Counted from the first letter of the stretch, positions 11,433 to 24,062 are shown. The stretch: DNA of 64,000 nucleotides from Terfezia claveryi (GCA_015179025.1 WHUX01000110.1:62001-126000); one strand, 5' to 3'. The notes: generated by a model not told the origin, from the letters alone. Program-made: numbers and translations.

Positions 11433-14400
11433 GTGGAAACGATTTTGAAACTGTTGGAAAGTATTGAAAGCCCAAATCCTAGTCTTGAGGATGTCCTGTG
11501 ACTGTGCCTTTGATAGTCCACGATGGGCGTTTTGAGATGGCACACAAGCTATTACGTAAAAGCTGAATCTCCAGGCCTGCGTCTGGCCGGACTGAGTGAG
11601 ATATGCTAGGGATATACTTCTTATAGCTCTACTCTGTTGGACATGTGAAGGGTCGGGTTTTGTTCGGGATTGGAGCTCGGGTTTCGTTTCTGGACAGGCA
11701 GATAAGTAAATAGAGCTCAGTACTACGGAGTACTTACTATACCTATATCTATAAGGTTGGTAGAGCAGACGTTTTAAGGCACGCTCGCTAAGAAAATATA
11801 GAAGGTGAGAGCGAAAAAGTTATTTGAGTAATTCATTACTTAAATAATTCCAGCATGAGATTATCTCAAGATTAGGAGAAGGCACCCAATAGCTGTCCGC
11901 ACACCTTCTGCCGTGACCGATGGTGCAAGGTTGCTTATTGCTCACCCATCACACCCTTCCAGGCACCTGGCGTCGATCACGTACCTGTCTTGTCGCGCTC
12001 GTGGCCCAGTTGCGTTGCCGCGGGTCTTGTCCAGGCGGATTGGTTAGCCTCATTTCCAACAGATGCCAGGCACTTTTTCGTTTGCGGCGCCAATCTTGAG
12101 ATGGCCAACTTCTGCAAGGTCTTGGCAGATAAAGAACACCAATCATTCAGCCCTTACCCTGAGAGTTCTACTACGATTGGATTTTTTCCTCTATGTTAAC
12201 CTGACCTGGCTTGTGGTAACGGGTCCAGACGGTCACAGGAGCGAAAGTCTAATTGAGTTCTCGTATGCGCTCAAGTAGCAGTTGCTCATCCCTTGCTCTC
12301 AAGTAAGTTCTCTCCAATTCCATTTCGCTTCAATTGTACCTGTCGAAAGAATGTAGACAAGCTCAAACCTGTTCCACAAGTCTCAGTATTAACAACTGTG
12401 TACCTTTCCCGAATCCACTTTATATGCCATTGCTGAGAGAACCATCAAGCACTTCACCCTTGGCGCACCCTCTACTTACAGTTCCGACTGTCAACCAAAA
12501 AGATGAAGATCCAGGAATGCAAGAGGTGGGGCAGTGGCTTTTGCAACACCTTAACCCTAACTGAAGTCTAACTATTCCAGAAGATGTGTTGTCTCAGCTA
12601 TTGTCTAGGGATGCAATTAGAAAATTGTGGCCTTCTCCTGGTACCAGTGTTTGTCTCTCTATCCTATTTTTCTTGATGTATACTTCATCTCTCCCCAAAC
12701 TAAACCACAAAAGATTGAATGTCCTCAGCTAATGCCTGCGAGCTCTTAGGCGTTTATAGGAACTATATCTGGGAAATTTCGGACGAGAAGCCGGTTTCCT
12801 ATGTCACCTATTTGATGTGTGATTACCCATCCTTCTTTTTCTGTAATTTCTTTGTGCCTTCCATTTTGACTGATGTGTATAAGTAGCTGCTGCCACTACT
12901 GACTTTTAAGATGCCCAATGCTATTGAGAAAGGTAGAAACAGTTGTTGACCCATATATGCTCTGGTATCGGCTTCAGTACGCTTTTACTCCCAATTCGCT
13001 TGGCTACCAAAAAGGCTGGAAAAAATCAGACTAAAGCACAATAATCACAGGAAGGGTAAATTATGTGCTTGATCATGGAGGAGATGGCCCGCTCTATCGT
13101 CAGGCATTGCCATGATAAAAGCTAAAGGGAATGAAAACCATAGTCAGGACAAAATCTCGAGGTTGCAAAGTCTCTAAGAATGTAAAAAATACCAAAGTAC
13201 GCGAGTCTAAATAATATATACTAAAACACTGTCGGCCTTGAAACTAATGGTTCAAGTTCGGAATGTTAATTATCGGGGAGTTGAATAAGATGTTTGTTTA
13301 CTAATAAAGCAACTAAATAGAGGCTAGTATACAAGTGACAACGCCTCCCCCATAGACAACAGACTGGTTCTACGAGGCTATCTGATACATACCAGCGAAA
13401 GAAGATATGCTAAGTTAATTTCATCAATGGCATATTGATAGTGGCTGACATGACCTCCCCGCATACAACACCTCAACGGAGTAATTATATTGTTAGCTTG
13501 GATATCTCCGAGAAAAATATAGAAAGGTCCCGATTCAAACCCCCTATGGCCGGCATGAGCACTAGAGACGAGGACGAAGATGACTCGGAGGGGGACTCGA
13601 GATCGGCTCGAATTATGCAATAGTGGCTCGGGATGGTAAGCTTTATGTTGGAACAATTATAAATCTCTGGTGCTACTAACTCCGATATCAAACACTTTCA
13701 ATCAACTGGAAGCCTAATTGGTTAACAAGTCTGTATCTGGATGGTTAAGGGACTGTAATTTTCTAGTTGTTGTTTTGCATTTGGTATGTGTGGTCGGTCA
13801 GTTTTGAAGTACTGTAGGTTGTATTATGTTCGGGAGTTCACGGAATAGGAGGATACAAGTTTTTATTTAATTCGGGTGAGAACATTCACAAGGCACCGCG
13901 TACATGAATAGTAGCGAATGCTTTTTATTTTCCGTTCCTTCATTCATCCGTTAAATGGTGTCAGTCTTTTGTCTCGTTTTACCTTACTTTGCATATATTT
14001 TTATACACTTAGACCAATTAATAGGCGACCTACTTTTAGGTACTGGAAAAGTAAGGTACACAATTTTGCCGAACTGTAACTTGAACTAATTGTGCTATCG
14101 CTATTGACAGGGGTATTATCTAGGGTATTGTCCATCCACACCGGGAGGCGTAACTGCATCCCTGTTCAAACACCACAAGAAAAGTAAACAGATCATCCAT
14201 CCAGAACAACGGAAGTTGTTTGCGCCAAATAAAACAGGGAACAATCTGTCATATATCCGTATCGTAGCATGATATCATGGTACGATTCTAGTAGTGGTCG
14301 GGGAAATTTTCTCCCGCAGCGAGCGCTACAATCCGTTCTCGCACCCGCCGGAACCTTTTACCCCTCGCTGTTGTCGGAATCTATATCTTGACAGTCATCT

Positions 14401-14601
14401 AACAAGACTACAGCCATCTCATTTTCATTCCTCGCACTTCACATCAAACAGGCTCCTCGCACCACTTTCGATTGGGTGTTCTCACCGATTCACCAAACAC
14501 TTACAGTACTTATATAAGTAGTATCGACAGTGACTTGAACCAGGGACATCCAAACAAATAGACATACCAACTTTCCTGTCTAGTTTACCCACACAAACAC
14601 G
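11433..14601. other. 3.2-kb intergenic region, divergent promoters of atg26 and D-LDH
   Basis: No conserved protein is recognised on either strand. The region has many stop codons in all frames, one copy of the intergenic 9-mer TTACCCTGA at 12154-12162, and pyrimidine-rich sequence ahead of the D-LDH start. A 62-codon frame at 13435-13623 is too short and unlike known families. Confidence 0.4.
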
Positions 14602-15954
14602 ATGAAGGTCGCTGTCTACAGCTCCAAGGCCGTAAGTAAATTCCGAAACTGAATGAGACAAGGGTCAGTTTTGCTGATTCAAGATAGTATGATATCGATT
14701 CATTCAATGCGACAAATCATGACGACTCGGCCGAATTGAACTTTCTGAAGGTCGGATTAGATGTAAAGACCGCTGCTTTAGCAGCAGGTCATGACGCAGT
14801 TTGCATTTTTGTCAATGACATTGCAGATGCTGAAGTTTGTGTCCTATCTATTTAGTCGGGAGAACCTTGGCTGACACATCCGTATTTTAGGTTCTCGAGA
14901 AGTTATCTGAGGAAGGAATCAAGTTCATTGCTCTAAGATGTGCAGGATTCAATAATGTCGACCTCAAGAAGGCAAAGGAGTTTGGAATCAAAGTTGCCCG
15001 TGTGCCTGCATACTCTCCTGAGTCTGTCGCTGAATTTACCGTGGGCATGATTATGACCGTTGTACGCAAGTACCACAAAGCCTATAACCGTGTTCGAGAA
15101 GGCAACTTTTTGCTTGATGGTAAGTTTCTAAAAACGAAGTTAAGACGTGACTTAAATTAAGATATCTTCCCATCATATAGGCCTCCTAGGATTCAATCTC
15201 TCCGGAAAAACAGTTGGTATTATCGGCACTGGTAGAATTGGACTGCTGACGGGAAAAATTTTGAGTAAAGGTAATTATAACGTTTCCCCTCTCCTGGAAG
15301 ATAAAATACTCAACAGCTCCTAGGATTCTCATGCAATGTCATTGCTTATGATGTTTATCCCAATGTCAAGGCTGCCTCAGAGTATGGCATCAAGTATGTC
15401 GATACTTTAGAGGAATTGTTGAAGACATCGGACATCGTGAGCTTGCACTGTCCACTTATGGATAGCACATATCACATCCTGGATGAGAAGAGTTTAGCCC
15501 AAACTAAGAAAGGTGTGGTGCTGATCAATACATCCAGGGGCGGGCTCATTGACACCACTGCGTTGATAAGGTAAATTAATGTATAGGCTGACTGTTTCGT
15601 AGATGTGTGCTAATAAAACCTTTCTCGCAGTGCTTTGAAAACTGGTCACATCGGCGCAGTCGGATTGGATGTGTATGAGAAGGAGGAAGAGTACTTTTTT
15701 GGTGACTCCAGCTCAAAGATTATCTATGATGACAATCTTAGCCGATTGATTTCATTTTACAACGTTTTTATTACGTAAGATCCCAACGCACTCGCTGAAT
15801 TAGGGTAGCCGACTGACTTTCTATCCCAATAAACAGCGGCCACCAAGCTTTCCTTACTAATGAAGCTTTGCATGGAATCGCTGAAACGACCCTGGGTAAT
15901 TTGAAGTCGCTCAGCCAGGATGGCTCGTCGGAGAATTTGGTTGAGCCGCGTTGA
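14602..15954 (+). CDS. D-lactate dehydrogenase-type D-2-hydroxyacid dehydrogenase
   Basis: Seven exons: 14602-14631, 14688-14834, 14891-15119, 15181-15270, 15324-15570, 15631-15774, 15837-15954; introns of 53-62 bp; 334 aa, the usual length. It begins [10 protein letters not shown] | YDIDSF, as in bacterial and fungal LdhA-type enzymes. The Rossmann motif is [20 protein letters not shown] (read [10 protein letters not shown]). Catalytic and binding residues are visible: arginine in [10 protein letters not shown], glutamate in [13 protein letters not shown], and histidine in [11 protein letters not shown]. The reaction is pyruvate or another 2-keto acid plus NADH to the D-2-hydroxy acid, in the cytosol. 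Substrate cannot be fixed by sequence alone. Confidence 0.92.
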
Positions 15955-16229
15955 AACGTTTACAGGGCGTTTACCCTAGTTTCGGGTTTGGGAGTGTTAG
16001 ATTAGATTAGATCGGATGGCAGTGCATGGACCCTTGTACCTCTCTACTTAATTAAGCGAATACCTTGATGCCAAGATTATAAAAGTCGCGTTACTTTTTG
16101 CACTTCAAGTGTAGTCTCGTGCCTTCAAGAGTAACGCGTAATTCGTTCACATAATTCCAAGAAGCATTCTCTATACTTTAGGCTTCCTTCACCAAATTAC
16201 GGCTTATATATAATTGTTACGTTGCTATC

Positions 16230-19200
16230 ATGACCTCCAGGCCAGAATTGAAAGTTCGTCATGACCATTATGCACCAATTGCCGTCGTGGGACAGAGGGC
16301 TGACTTCGAGTTCACCTCGCTTTCAGGTTGATGACGAGAGTGGCTTTATTGCTTCATTCAATAAGCTTCCTGAGACGGATGCCATCCGGATCTTTGAACG
16401 TTCCGACTTCTATACAGTTCATGGGCAGGACGCTCTCTTCGTAGCACAAACTGTGGGACTCCTGTGCACGATAACTCTATTGGAAGTTGTCAGTTATTGA
16501 CATCCGTTTCACATAGGTCTACAAAACTACTTCTGTGATTCGCCAACTTGGGAGCGGCAAAAATTCACTGGCATCATGCACACTTTCTATCGCGGCCTTT
16601 CGCAATTTCCTGCGTGAAGTGCTGGTTCGACAAGGGAAGCGAATAGAAATTTGGGCTAGTGCTAGGGGTACCAAGAATGGATGGGAGCTGGTAAAGCAGG
16701 CCTCTCCGGGGAATTTGCAGGACATAGAAGAGGATCTTGCTGGGCAGATTGATTCCAGTCCGGTGATACTAGCATTGAAGGTGTCAACCAAAGGGGATCA
16801 GCGGGTGGTTGGTGTAGCATTTGCGGATGCAAGCGTGAGGGAGTTGGGTGTGAGTGAGTTTGTCGATAACGATCTCTATTCAAACCTTGAGGTAATGTTT
16901 CACCAATCATGAGTTTCTGTCTTGTCGATAACTAACTCATTAAATAAAGTCACTTCTGATACAACTGGGAGTTAGGGAGTGTATAATACAAGATGATCCA
17001 CAAAAGAAGGATTTTGAATTGGGGAAAGTTAGAGGTGTTGTAGATCGTGTAGGCATAACAACTACATTCAAAAAGTCCGGGGAGTTCGCTATCAAGGACA
17101 TTGAACAGGACCTGTCTCGATTGTTGGCAAGTGAGAAGGCTGGAGTGTTACCCCAAACTGAGCTTAAACTCGCTATGGGAGCAGCTTCCGCCCTGATACG
17201 GTACCTTGGAGTAAGATAACCTTGCCTTACAGTGTGGAGGAAACAGTTGCTGACACGTCTACCCATAGTTGATGTCTGACGATACCAACTTTGGCCAATA
17301 CCAACTTTACCAGCATGATCTTGCACAGTACATGAAGCTTGATGCGTCAGCGCTCAAGGCGCTCAACTTGATGCCTGGGCCTAGAGATGGCGCTAAAAAT
17401 ATGAGCCTGTACGGGCTGTTGAACAAATGCAAGACCTCTATCGGAACACGGCTATTAGGTCAATGGTTAAAGCAGCCATTGATGGACTTGGAAGAGATCG
17501 AGAAGCGGCATATCTTGGTAGAGGCCTTTGTAGAGGATACAGAGCTACGTCAGACTATGCAGGAAGAACACTTGAAGTCAATCCCAGACTTATATAGGCT
17601 TGCAAAACGCTTTCAGAGGAAGCTGGCCACTCTCGAGGATGTGGTCAGGGCATACCAGGTCGTTATAAGGCTACCTGGAATTATAGAAACCTTGGAGGGT
17701 GTCATGGACGAGAAGTATAAGGATCTACTGGACGCACAGTATACGAATAACCTCAGGGTAAGAGCTTGCCTAGCAAGAATGCAAAGTCTGTCTGACAAAA
17801 CGACAGGAATATTCATCAAATTTCACCAATCTTCAAGAATTGGTAGAGACTACTGTAGACCTGGATGCACTGGATAATCATGAATTTAAGATAAAGCCTG
17901 AATTCCACGAAGATCTGCGAAATATCAGTGCTCGGATTGATGAGCTGAAATCTAAGATGGATGTCGAGCACAAGAGAGCCGCACGGGATCTTGGCGTCGA
18001 AATTGATAAGAAACTATTCCTTGAAGACCACAGGGTGCATGGCTGGTGTTTCAGGCTGACACGCACTGTAAGAGACTCTATTCATGATTTTCTGATAGCT
18101 CGCTAACGTTATATAGGAAGCTGGAGTTATACGGAATAACAGGGACTATCGCGAAATCTCTACACAGAAGAACGGCGTGTACTTTACGACAGACAGACTT
18201 TCCACCTTACGGAGGGAGTATGACCAGCAGACCCAAAATTATAATAGCACACAGTCTGGGCTTGTCAATGAAGTGGTGGCTGTTGCCGCCTCGTTTACTC
18301 CTGTCCTAGAGCAGGTTGCCGAGGTTGTGGGCCATCTTGATGTTATCGTTAGCTTTGCACATGTTTCTGTCCATGCCCCATCACCCTATGTTCGTCCCAC
18401 AATGCATCCTCGGGGACAGGGAAATACAATTCTGAAGGAGGCTCGTCATCCTTGTATGGAGGTGCAAGACGATATTCAGTTTATTACCAACGATGTCAAC
18501 CTCAGTCGGGGGGAGTCTGAGTTCTTGATCATCACTGGTCCCAACATGGGTGGTAAATCCACTTATATTCGACAAATCGGGGTCATTGCATTGATGGCGC
18601 AAGCTGGCTGCTTTGTACCCTGTTCGGAAGCTGAACTCACAATTTTCGATTGCATACTTGCCCGTGTAGGTGCCAGTGACTCTCAGCTCAAGGGTGTCAG
18701 TACCTTCATGGCTGAGATGCTTGAAACAGCTACCATTCTAAAATCCGCTACGTCGGACTCGTTGATTATCATTGATGAGCTTGGGCGAGGAACCAGTACC
18801 TACGATGGGTTCGGTCTGGCCTGGGCGATTTCAGAGTTCATAGTCAAAGAAATCCGTTGCTTCACGATGTTTGCGACGCACTTCCATGAGTTGACCGCAC
18901 TAGTGGACAGTCATCCCCAAGTGCAGAATCTACATGTGGTAGCACATATTAGTGATGAGAAGGACAAAAATAGGGAGGTCACATTGCTTTATAAAGTTGA
19001 GGAAGGTCCGTATTCATTCTCCCCACAAATTTGTGCTACACTCTAGTGTTCGTCAGCTAAACGTGGTGTGTGTTGGATAGGTGTCTGTGACCAGTCTTTC
19101 GGTATCCATGTAGCGGAACTTGTCCGGTTTCCGCCCAAGGTTATTAATATGGCAAAGCGGAAGGCCGATGAATTGGAGGATTTTACTGCCAAACACGACG

Positions 19201-19415
19201 ACGAGGCGAGCAAGGTTAGTAAGGAGGATGTCGCGGAGGGAAGTATAGTCCTGAAGAAACTGCTTGTCGAGTGGAAGGACATGGTTAAGCAGAGTGAGCA
19301 GAGGGGAAAGAAGATGAGTAAGGAGGAGATGAGGGAGGCATTGCGAGGTTTGGTAGAGGGAAAGTATGCAGGAGAGATGGACAAGCCATTCCTCAAGAGC
19401 GTGCTGGCGCTGTAG
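16230..19415 (+). CDS. msh2: Msh2, MutS-homologue mismatch repair ATPase
   Basis: Eight exons: 16230-16253, 16327-16452, 16517-16891, 16950-17210, 17269-17757, 17807-18067, 18117-19005, 19081-19415; introns of 49-75 bp; 919 aa. The tiny first exon encodes MTSRPELK and joins to VDDESGF, matching the Msh2 N-terminus. Connector, lever ([25 protein letters not shown]) and clamp segments follow. The ATPase has Walker [10 protein letters not shown] at about 653-661 and Walker [16 protein letters not shown] near 730, then the [11 protein letters not shown] signature. The C-terminus VKAL-type helix-turn-helix region is intact. Msh2 pairs with Msh6 or Msh3 to bind mispairs in the nucleus. Confidence 0.96.
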
Positions 19416-19597
19416 GGTAATTACTCTGATGATGAGAGTTGAAGAGGGAAAGGGAGGGGGGGTTGGTTTGAATGATAATGCCGTGCGCCATGGAAATGAT
19501 CAGGCTGCAAGGCTGTAGAATATAATATATCCTTAGACCGCGTGGGCGCATGGGGCAGGCGGGAGAGACACGGAGGATGCTTGCTAGTCAGCAGGCG

Positions 19598-19602
<5 letters not shown>

Positions 19603-19633
<31 letters not shown>
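19603..19633. repeat. Poly-T tract (31 nt)
   Basis: Uninterrupted thymidine run in the msh2 3' flank. It may be an A-tail of an old retrocopy or simple slippage; no flanking duplication is evident. Confidence 0.9.
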
Positions 19634-19637
<4 letters not shown>

Positions 19638-20254
19638 ATTACGTAGAAACGTTGGGAGCACTGTTGTACAAGCAAGATATTTTCCTTCCATACCTTGTGG
19701 CTATAGGGATAACTAGCTAGAGATACAATATTAATTTGATACATACTGCTCTTGAAGCCTCACTCACAACAGCCGCATTCAGCCAATTGTATGAGGGACC
19801 AGAGGATCGAAGCATGGACGGTGGGGCCAACCAGAATAAAGGGGGGAACAATTTACCTGACACAGGAAAAAGAAGGGGTGGATTGAATTCGCGAATCTCA
19901 TGTCACCGCCGGATAGTTTCTGTTTTTACTCATGATTGATCGATGCAGCAGCCTTGTCCAGGGATGCATGTGCATGCGGTGAGCCCAGGATTGCTGGGGG
20001 TTTTTTTTTTGGGGGGGGCGGCGTCCGCCGCAGAGCCTCACTGGACTGGCTCGACGGGCAAAGAGCGCAGGGGATGTGGAGCTCAGAGACGTTTGCTAAC
20101 CCGAATGAATGCTACTGGTGTGACCGGCCATTCACGTTCGCATTGTGGGGGTTCACCGAGATGGGGCTCAGCGGGCCAGAGATGGCCAAGGGGTGGGGTA
20201 CCTTACTCTACCTACAGGCCCGTATAGATGAGGGCTCTGTGAAGCTGGTGCTGG

Positions 20255-20293
20255 AGCTGCAAAGCTGCAAAGCTGCAAAGCTGCAAAGCTGCC
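20255..20293. repeat. Tandem repeat, unit GCTGCAAA
   Basis: About four and a half perfect copies of an 8-bp unit lie in the intergenic region. No coding role is supported. Confidence 0.85.
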
Positions 20294-20830
20294 AGTCTGG
20301 CCCTCGTTGGAGCCAGGCGATTTGTACTTGTACTTCTCAGTGCTGTATGCTCTGTCTACAAGGCGTATTCGTCCTTCAGATCGGCGTTGCATGTCCATTG
20401 TAAGGTACCGTACAAGTACAAGTACCTAGGTACAGCCGGGGTATGTGGTATGCGGTATGGGGCAGAGATGTCTAGATGATAATCGACGGTCTCAGTTACT
20501 CTACTCAGTTACATGCGTTTATGGAACCTCACGCTCGTTCGGCCCTACGCCACCAGATAGAGGCAATTTGTCGACACCCCCGAAACTCCCAGCCAATTGC
20601 CCGCACCAGAGAGAAATAGACAGGCACGCCGCCACCGGCTTCTGTCTTGTGGAGGGCGAGAGACGGTGTACCGTCGTCGGGTGTAGACCGTGTAGACCCT
20701 GCAGTCTGTAACGTCTGTAACGGTGTCGAGTATGTGGAGCTCCCCCCTACCCACAACCCCCCGTGCAAATGAAAATAAATAAATAGAGCGTATACAATAT
20801 AAGTACGAAGCGGGCGTGCTGCCTTACGCT

Positions 20831-20861
20831 CCCCGCCCCCCGCCCCCCGCCCCCGCCCCCC
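20831..20861. other. C-rich tract, potential G-quadruplex on the minus strand
   Basis: Five C runs of four to six, separated by single G bases, end about 50 bp before the ATG at 20911. On the minus strand this makes five adjacent G runs with one-base spacers, the classic pattern for a very stable G-quadruplex. Confidence 0.6.
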
Positions 20862-20910
20862 GACTCCAACTGCTCCTCCTTCCCCCCTTCCCCCATTTAC
20901 AACTTTACAT

Positions 20911-22956
20911 ATGCTTGCGTTGCCTTCCGCCCTGTGCCCTCTTCCTCTCCTTGATATCATCGCACATTCTGCCTATATCGTACAAACAATCTATTGTATC
21001 GGCATTCAGCCCATTTCCTCGGCTGATCCAATGTCCCTCTGCCCGCAGGACCTCTTCCGCGCTGGTCCTCCACTTTTCACAACAAACATGCTTACCGGCA
21101 GTCGCTCCCTGTCTGTTCCCGAATTCCTCCGCCGATCGACCCTGGGCCCGGACGGCACACCATACCTCGAGACTATTCGCTCGTCAATCCTCAACGCCTG
21201 GACACACGACACCTGCCACCGCCATGCCAGCCAATACCAGCTCGTCAGCAGTCCTGGGTTCCTCCACGAAAACACCCGACGGGATGGTTGCGGGGCCCTC
21301 AGCCTGGAGAACCTTGTGAGAAGGCAGATTGTAAAACATCACTTGAGCGAGATTGATGAGAAGATGTTAGGCGCGTTGGAGTGGTACGGGAGAGGGAAGA
21401 AGCTATGGGAGGATATTCTTGCCTCTGGGGGAGATAGCTGGAGAGTGTTTATTCGCTTCTGTGCCGTATACGGCCATGAGAAGGATTTCCTTGCTATGCT
21501 AGAGGACGGCGGGCCGGGGTTAACGGCTCGGGAAGGCCATGCGCAGGTGGGGAAAGTGTCCAACGGAAACACGAGCAGGAAAACAACAAGTGTTACGAAT
21601 AACTACTTTCGCTACCGTACACAGCTGATCAAAGATCCCCTCCCACCCTGGGAAACGAGTATTCCCCTCTTGACTGCTCCTACACCAAAGTTGAATCGTG
21701 GAGACTTTTCATGGCTTGTCTGCCTAGAACTAACTACACAATCCTTCGACGAAACTTGGGCAATGACTGACCTACAATACTCCCTCGGGACACTTCCCAA
21801 CCTTGCTGTCCTGTCTATCCATGGGTCTTCATTCCAGCGGTCGCCATACCGCATTCTCGAAGACGGCTATCTATCCGATTGGGCACGCCAAGCTCGACAA
21901 GGCCAGAAATGGGGATCTCTCCGTATCCTCGTGATAGAGGAAAAACTTGATGGCCTACTACAGGTCTACCGGCCTTATCCCCGCCACCACACTGACTGCA
22001 AAAGGGTCCCACCCCCTCCTCCGCGACCCCCCAAGCGGAAGCTGTTTGAAGAACTCGATTCATTCCCAAAACTGAGTGTAGTGAGTTTCCACTTCCCCCC
22101 TCCACCGCAGGGGTGGAGGATGAGAGTAAGCGAAGAGTGTTCGGAGGAAAGAATATTTCGACATGTGGATTGTGTTTACCCATTGTACGATTTTGCAAAG
22201 GCAAAGGAGATGTTTGAGGAGGGAACAGCAAGACAGTGGTTCAGTGAGCGTTTGAAGGATTTTGAGGGAACACTGAAGGAGCGGCCGAGGGAGGTAAAGG
22301 AATTGGTAAGGCGAGCGGGATTGACTGATGTTAGGAGTTTAGCGCAGGCGGGGTCGATGTTGATGCAAGTTGAGGCGAAGGAGCGGGAAAAGTTGGTGAG
22401 GGAACGGGATGGTGATTTAGGCATTGAAGGGGGATTGGCAAAATTGTTGAAGAAGGAGAATGCGGAGAATAAGAATAGGTCGAAACCGGCTCCTGCAGAA
22501 ATACCCGAAAGTGCGGCCCCACCGATTATGGTTAATGTCATCTTTGAGACAAATACTACCCCAAATGTACTCCTACCGCCTAGGAACCAGGCGAAGGTGA
22601 ATACGATACGGTATGGACAGAGATCACCGACGGACCAAGAGAATTTCCAGGAGAGGAAGATTATGTTTGAGAAGAAGCGGCCGGTGGAGTTGCCTCCTCT
22701 ACCGCCAGCACCGTCCCCTAGTGTGGGGAGGAAACGGAAGAGTGGTGGTGGGGGCGGTGGAGACGCGAGTGCGGTTGATTTGGGGGAGATGAACTGGAGT
22801 CTCGATGGAGCAGGAGACTGGGATATTGAAGGTCAGGCGACGTGGGATGTTCAAGGTGATGGAGGGGAAAGTTGGAGGCCAGGGAATAAGAAAATGAAAA
22901 AGGGGGATGAGTTGGCGAAGGGTGTGGCAGAGCTGTTGGCGGAGTTTATGTACTAG
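20911..22956 (+). CDS. Hypothetical protein, 681 aa, unrecognised
   Basis: A single uninterrupted frame of 681 codons, unusually long and intron-free beside its neighbours. I do not recognise the family. The middle third has F-box/LRR-like prose (FSWLVCLELTTQSFDETWAM, then LGTLPNLAVLSIHGSSFQRS), suggestive of a leucine-rich scaffold but without clear repeats. Then comes a poly-proline patch before PKRKLFEELD, a charged helical stretch (KEREKLVRERDGD), and a tail with KRKSGGGGGG and WD-containing phrases (GEMNWSLDGAGDWDIE). Basic patches would fit a nuclear protein; this is inference. The start is uncertain: ATGs at 21031 and 21088 in the same frame are alternatives, and the first 40 residues are hydrophobic and may be untranslated. 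Confidence 0.7.
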   Translation: MLALPSALCPLPLLDIIAHSAYIVQTIYCIGIQPISSADPMSLCPQDLFRAGPPLFTTNMLTGSRSLSVPEFLRRSTLGPDGTPYLETIRSSILNAWTHDTCHRHASQYQLVSSPGFLHENTRRDGCGALSLENLVRRQIVKHHLSEIDEKMLGALEWYGRGKKLWEDILASGGDSWRVFIRFCAVYGHEKDFLAMLEDGGPGLTAREGHAQVGKVSNGNTSRKTTSVTNNYFRYRTQLIKDPLPPWETSIPLLTAPTPKLNRGDFSWLVCLELTTQSFDETWAMTDLQYSLGTLPNLAVLSIHGSSFQRSPYRILEDGYLSDWARQARQGQKWGSLRILVIEEKLDGLLQVYRPYPRHHTDCKRVPPPPPRPPKRKLFEELDSFPKLSVVSFHFPPPPQGWRMRVSEECSEERIFRHVDCVYPLYDFAKAKEMFEEGTARQWFSERLKDFEGTLKERPREVKELVRRAGLTDVRSLAQAGSMLMQVEAKEREKLVRERDGDLGIEGGLAKLLKKENAENKNRSKPAPAEIPESAAPPIMVNVIFETNTTPNVLLPPRNQAKVNTIRYGQRSPTDQENFQERKIMFEKKRPVELPPLPPAPSPSVGRKRKSGGGGGGDASAVDLGEMNWSLDGAGDWDIEGQATWDVQGDGGESWRPGNKKMKKGDELAKGVAELLAEFMY

Positions 22957-23633
22957 GGACCGCAAAGGAATCTTTTGCGGGCTCCAGTCTAAGCATCTAT
23001 TCTTTAATGCACATATCTTTTTTTTTTTTCTTCTTTACTTTTTAGAGGTTTCTCTGGCTTTCTTTTTTTTTTTCTTTGGTGGCTTACCCTTTTCTTCCTT
23101 CATTTTGGGTTGGCTGTTTTACTCTTTACTTTTCTTTTACTTTTTTGCATGAGAACGGTGAAAATTGATCAAGTATTTTAGTAGCTTTGGCTTTGGCTTG
23201 CTTGCTTGGGAATTGATTTGCTGCTGAGTTAGGCTAGGTTAATAGTTGGGCGGTGGGACACCTAGGTTGAAGAAAATTGTTTGGCTGTTTGTTAGGGTTT
23301 GTAGCTTGGGGCGTTACCCTGAACTTCATAGCGGAATGAAAGTAATTAGTAGTAGCGGTTTTGTTACACCAAAAACTAGCTTCCTTTATTCTGATGAACG
23401 GTTCAACAACTAAAAGCCAGCAAGACAGAAGATCTAACCTTCTCAGAAATTACTTATATTCCTCCTCACATACTGAAACAATCAGGCAAAAAGAGCGACT
23501 AACAATAATTGTTGAATTATATAGGGTGTTTTTTTTTTTGAGATTAGAGTAGGAGAATGGGTGGGTGGGTGGGTGAGTTGTGAGTTGACCATGTAGGTAT
23601 AAACCAACTTACCTACCATTTCCCTTCCGCACG

Positions 23634-23655
23634 CCCCCCCCCCCCCCCCCCCCCC
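23634..23655. repeat. Poly-C tract (22 nt)
   Basis: Uninterrupted cytidine run in the intergenic region, prone to length error in sequencing. Confidence 0.85.
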
Positions 23656-23865
23656 AAACGAAAAACCCCCCAAAAAAGAGAATTAGGGTGATGTTTATTT
23701 TTACATCTGAAACCAACTATTTTTTTGTGTATGTGTTCTGTTTAGTAAAGCTGATAGAGATTGGATAGATGGTGGATTATCTTGTATGTATGTTTGGGGC
23801 GGGGGTTGGAGGGGGAGGGGCAAGCTTATAAAAGATAAAATAAATAAAAAGAAAGATAGAAGGAT

Positions 23866-23893
23866 ATTATTATTATTATTATTATTATTATTT
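23866..23893. repeat. (ATT)n microsatellite
   Basis: About nine ATT units in a row. Confidence 0.9.
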
Positions 23894-24026
23894 TAATTTT
23901 AATTTTCTTACAACATTTTTCTCACAAATTAAAAAAACTACCGGAAAGTTCTCTTGTGCTTTCAGGATTTGATATATAAAACAACGCTGCAGGTTTGTGT
24001 TGGGGTTTTGAGGGGGAAGTATTAGA

Positions 24027-24028
<2 letters not shown>

Positions 24029-24062
<34 letters not shown>
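24029..24062. repeat. Poly-T tract (34 nt)
   Basis: Uninterrupted T run; a second run of about 29 T lies at 24130-24158, just before the palindromic element. Confidence 0.9.

Larger units (their letters stand above)
19416..20910. other. Intergenic between msh2 and the 681-aa gene
   Basis: Contains a T run of 31 (19603-19633), an 8-bp tandem repeat (20255-20293) and, just upstream of the next gene, a C-rich tract (20831-20861). Frames in 19736-20403 have low-complexity translations and no known relatives, so they are not annotated. Confidence 0.45.

Noticed and set aside
19736..20403. Overlapping frames of 67-155 aa downstream of msh2
   Set aside because: They run through simple repeats (GCTGCAAA units, G runs) and have no family resemblance.
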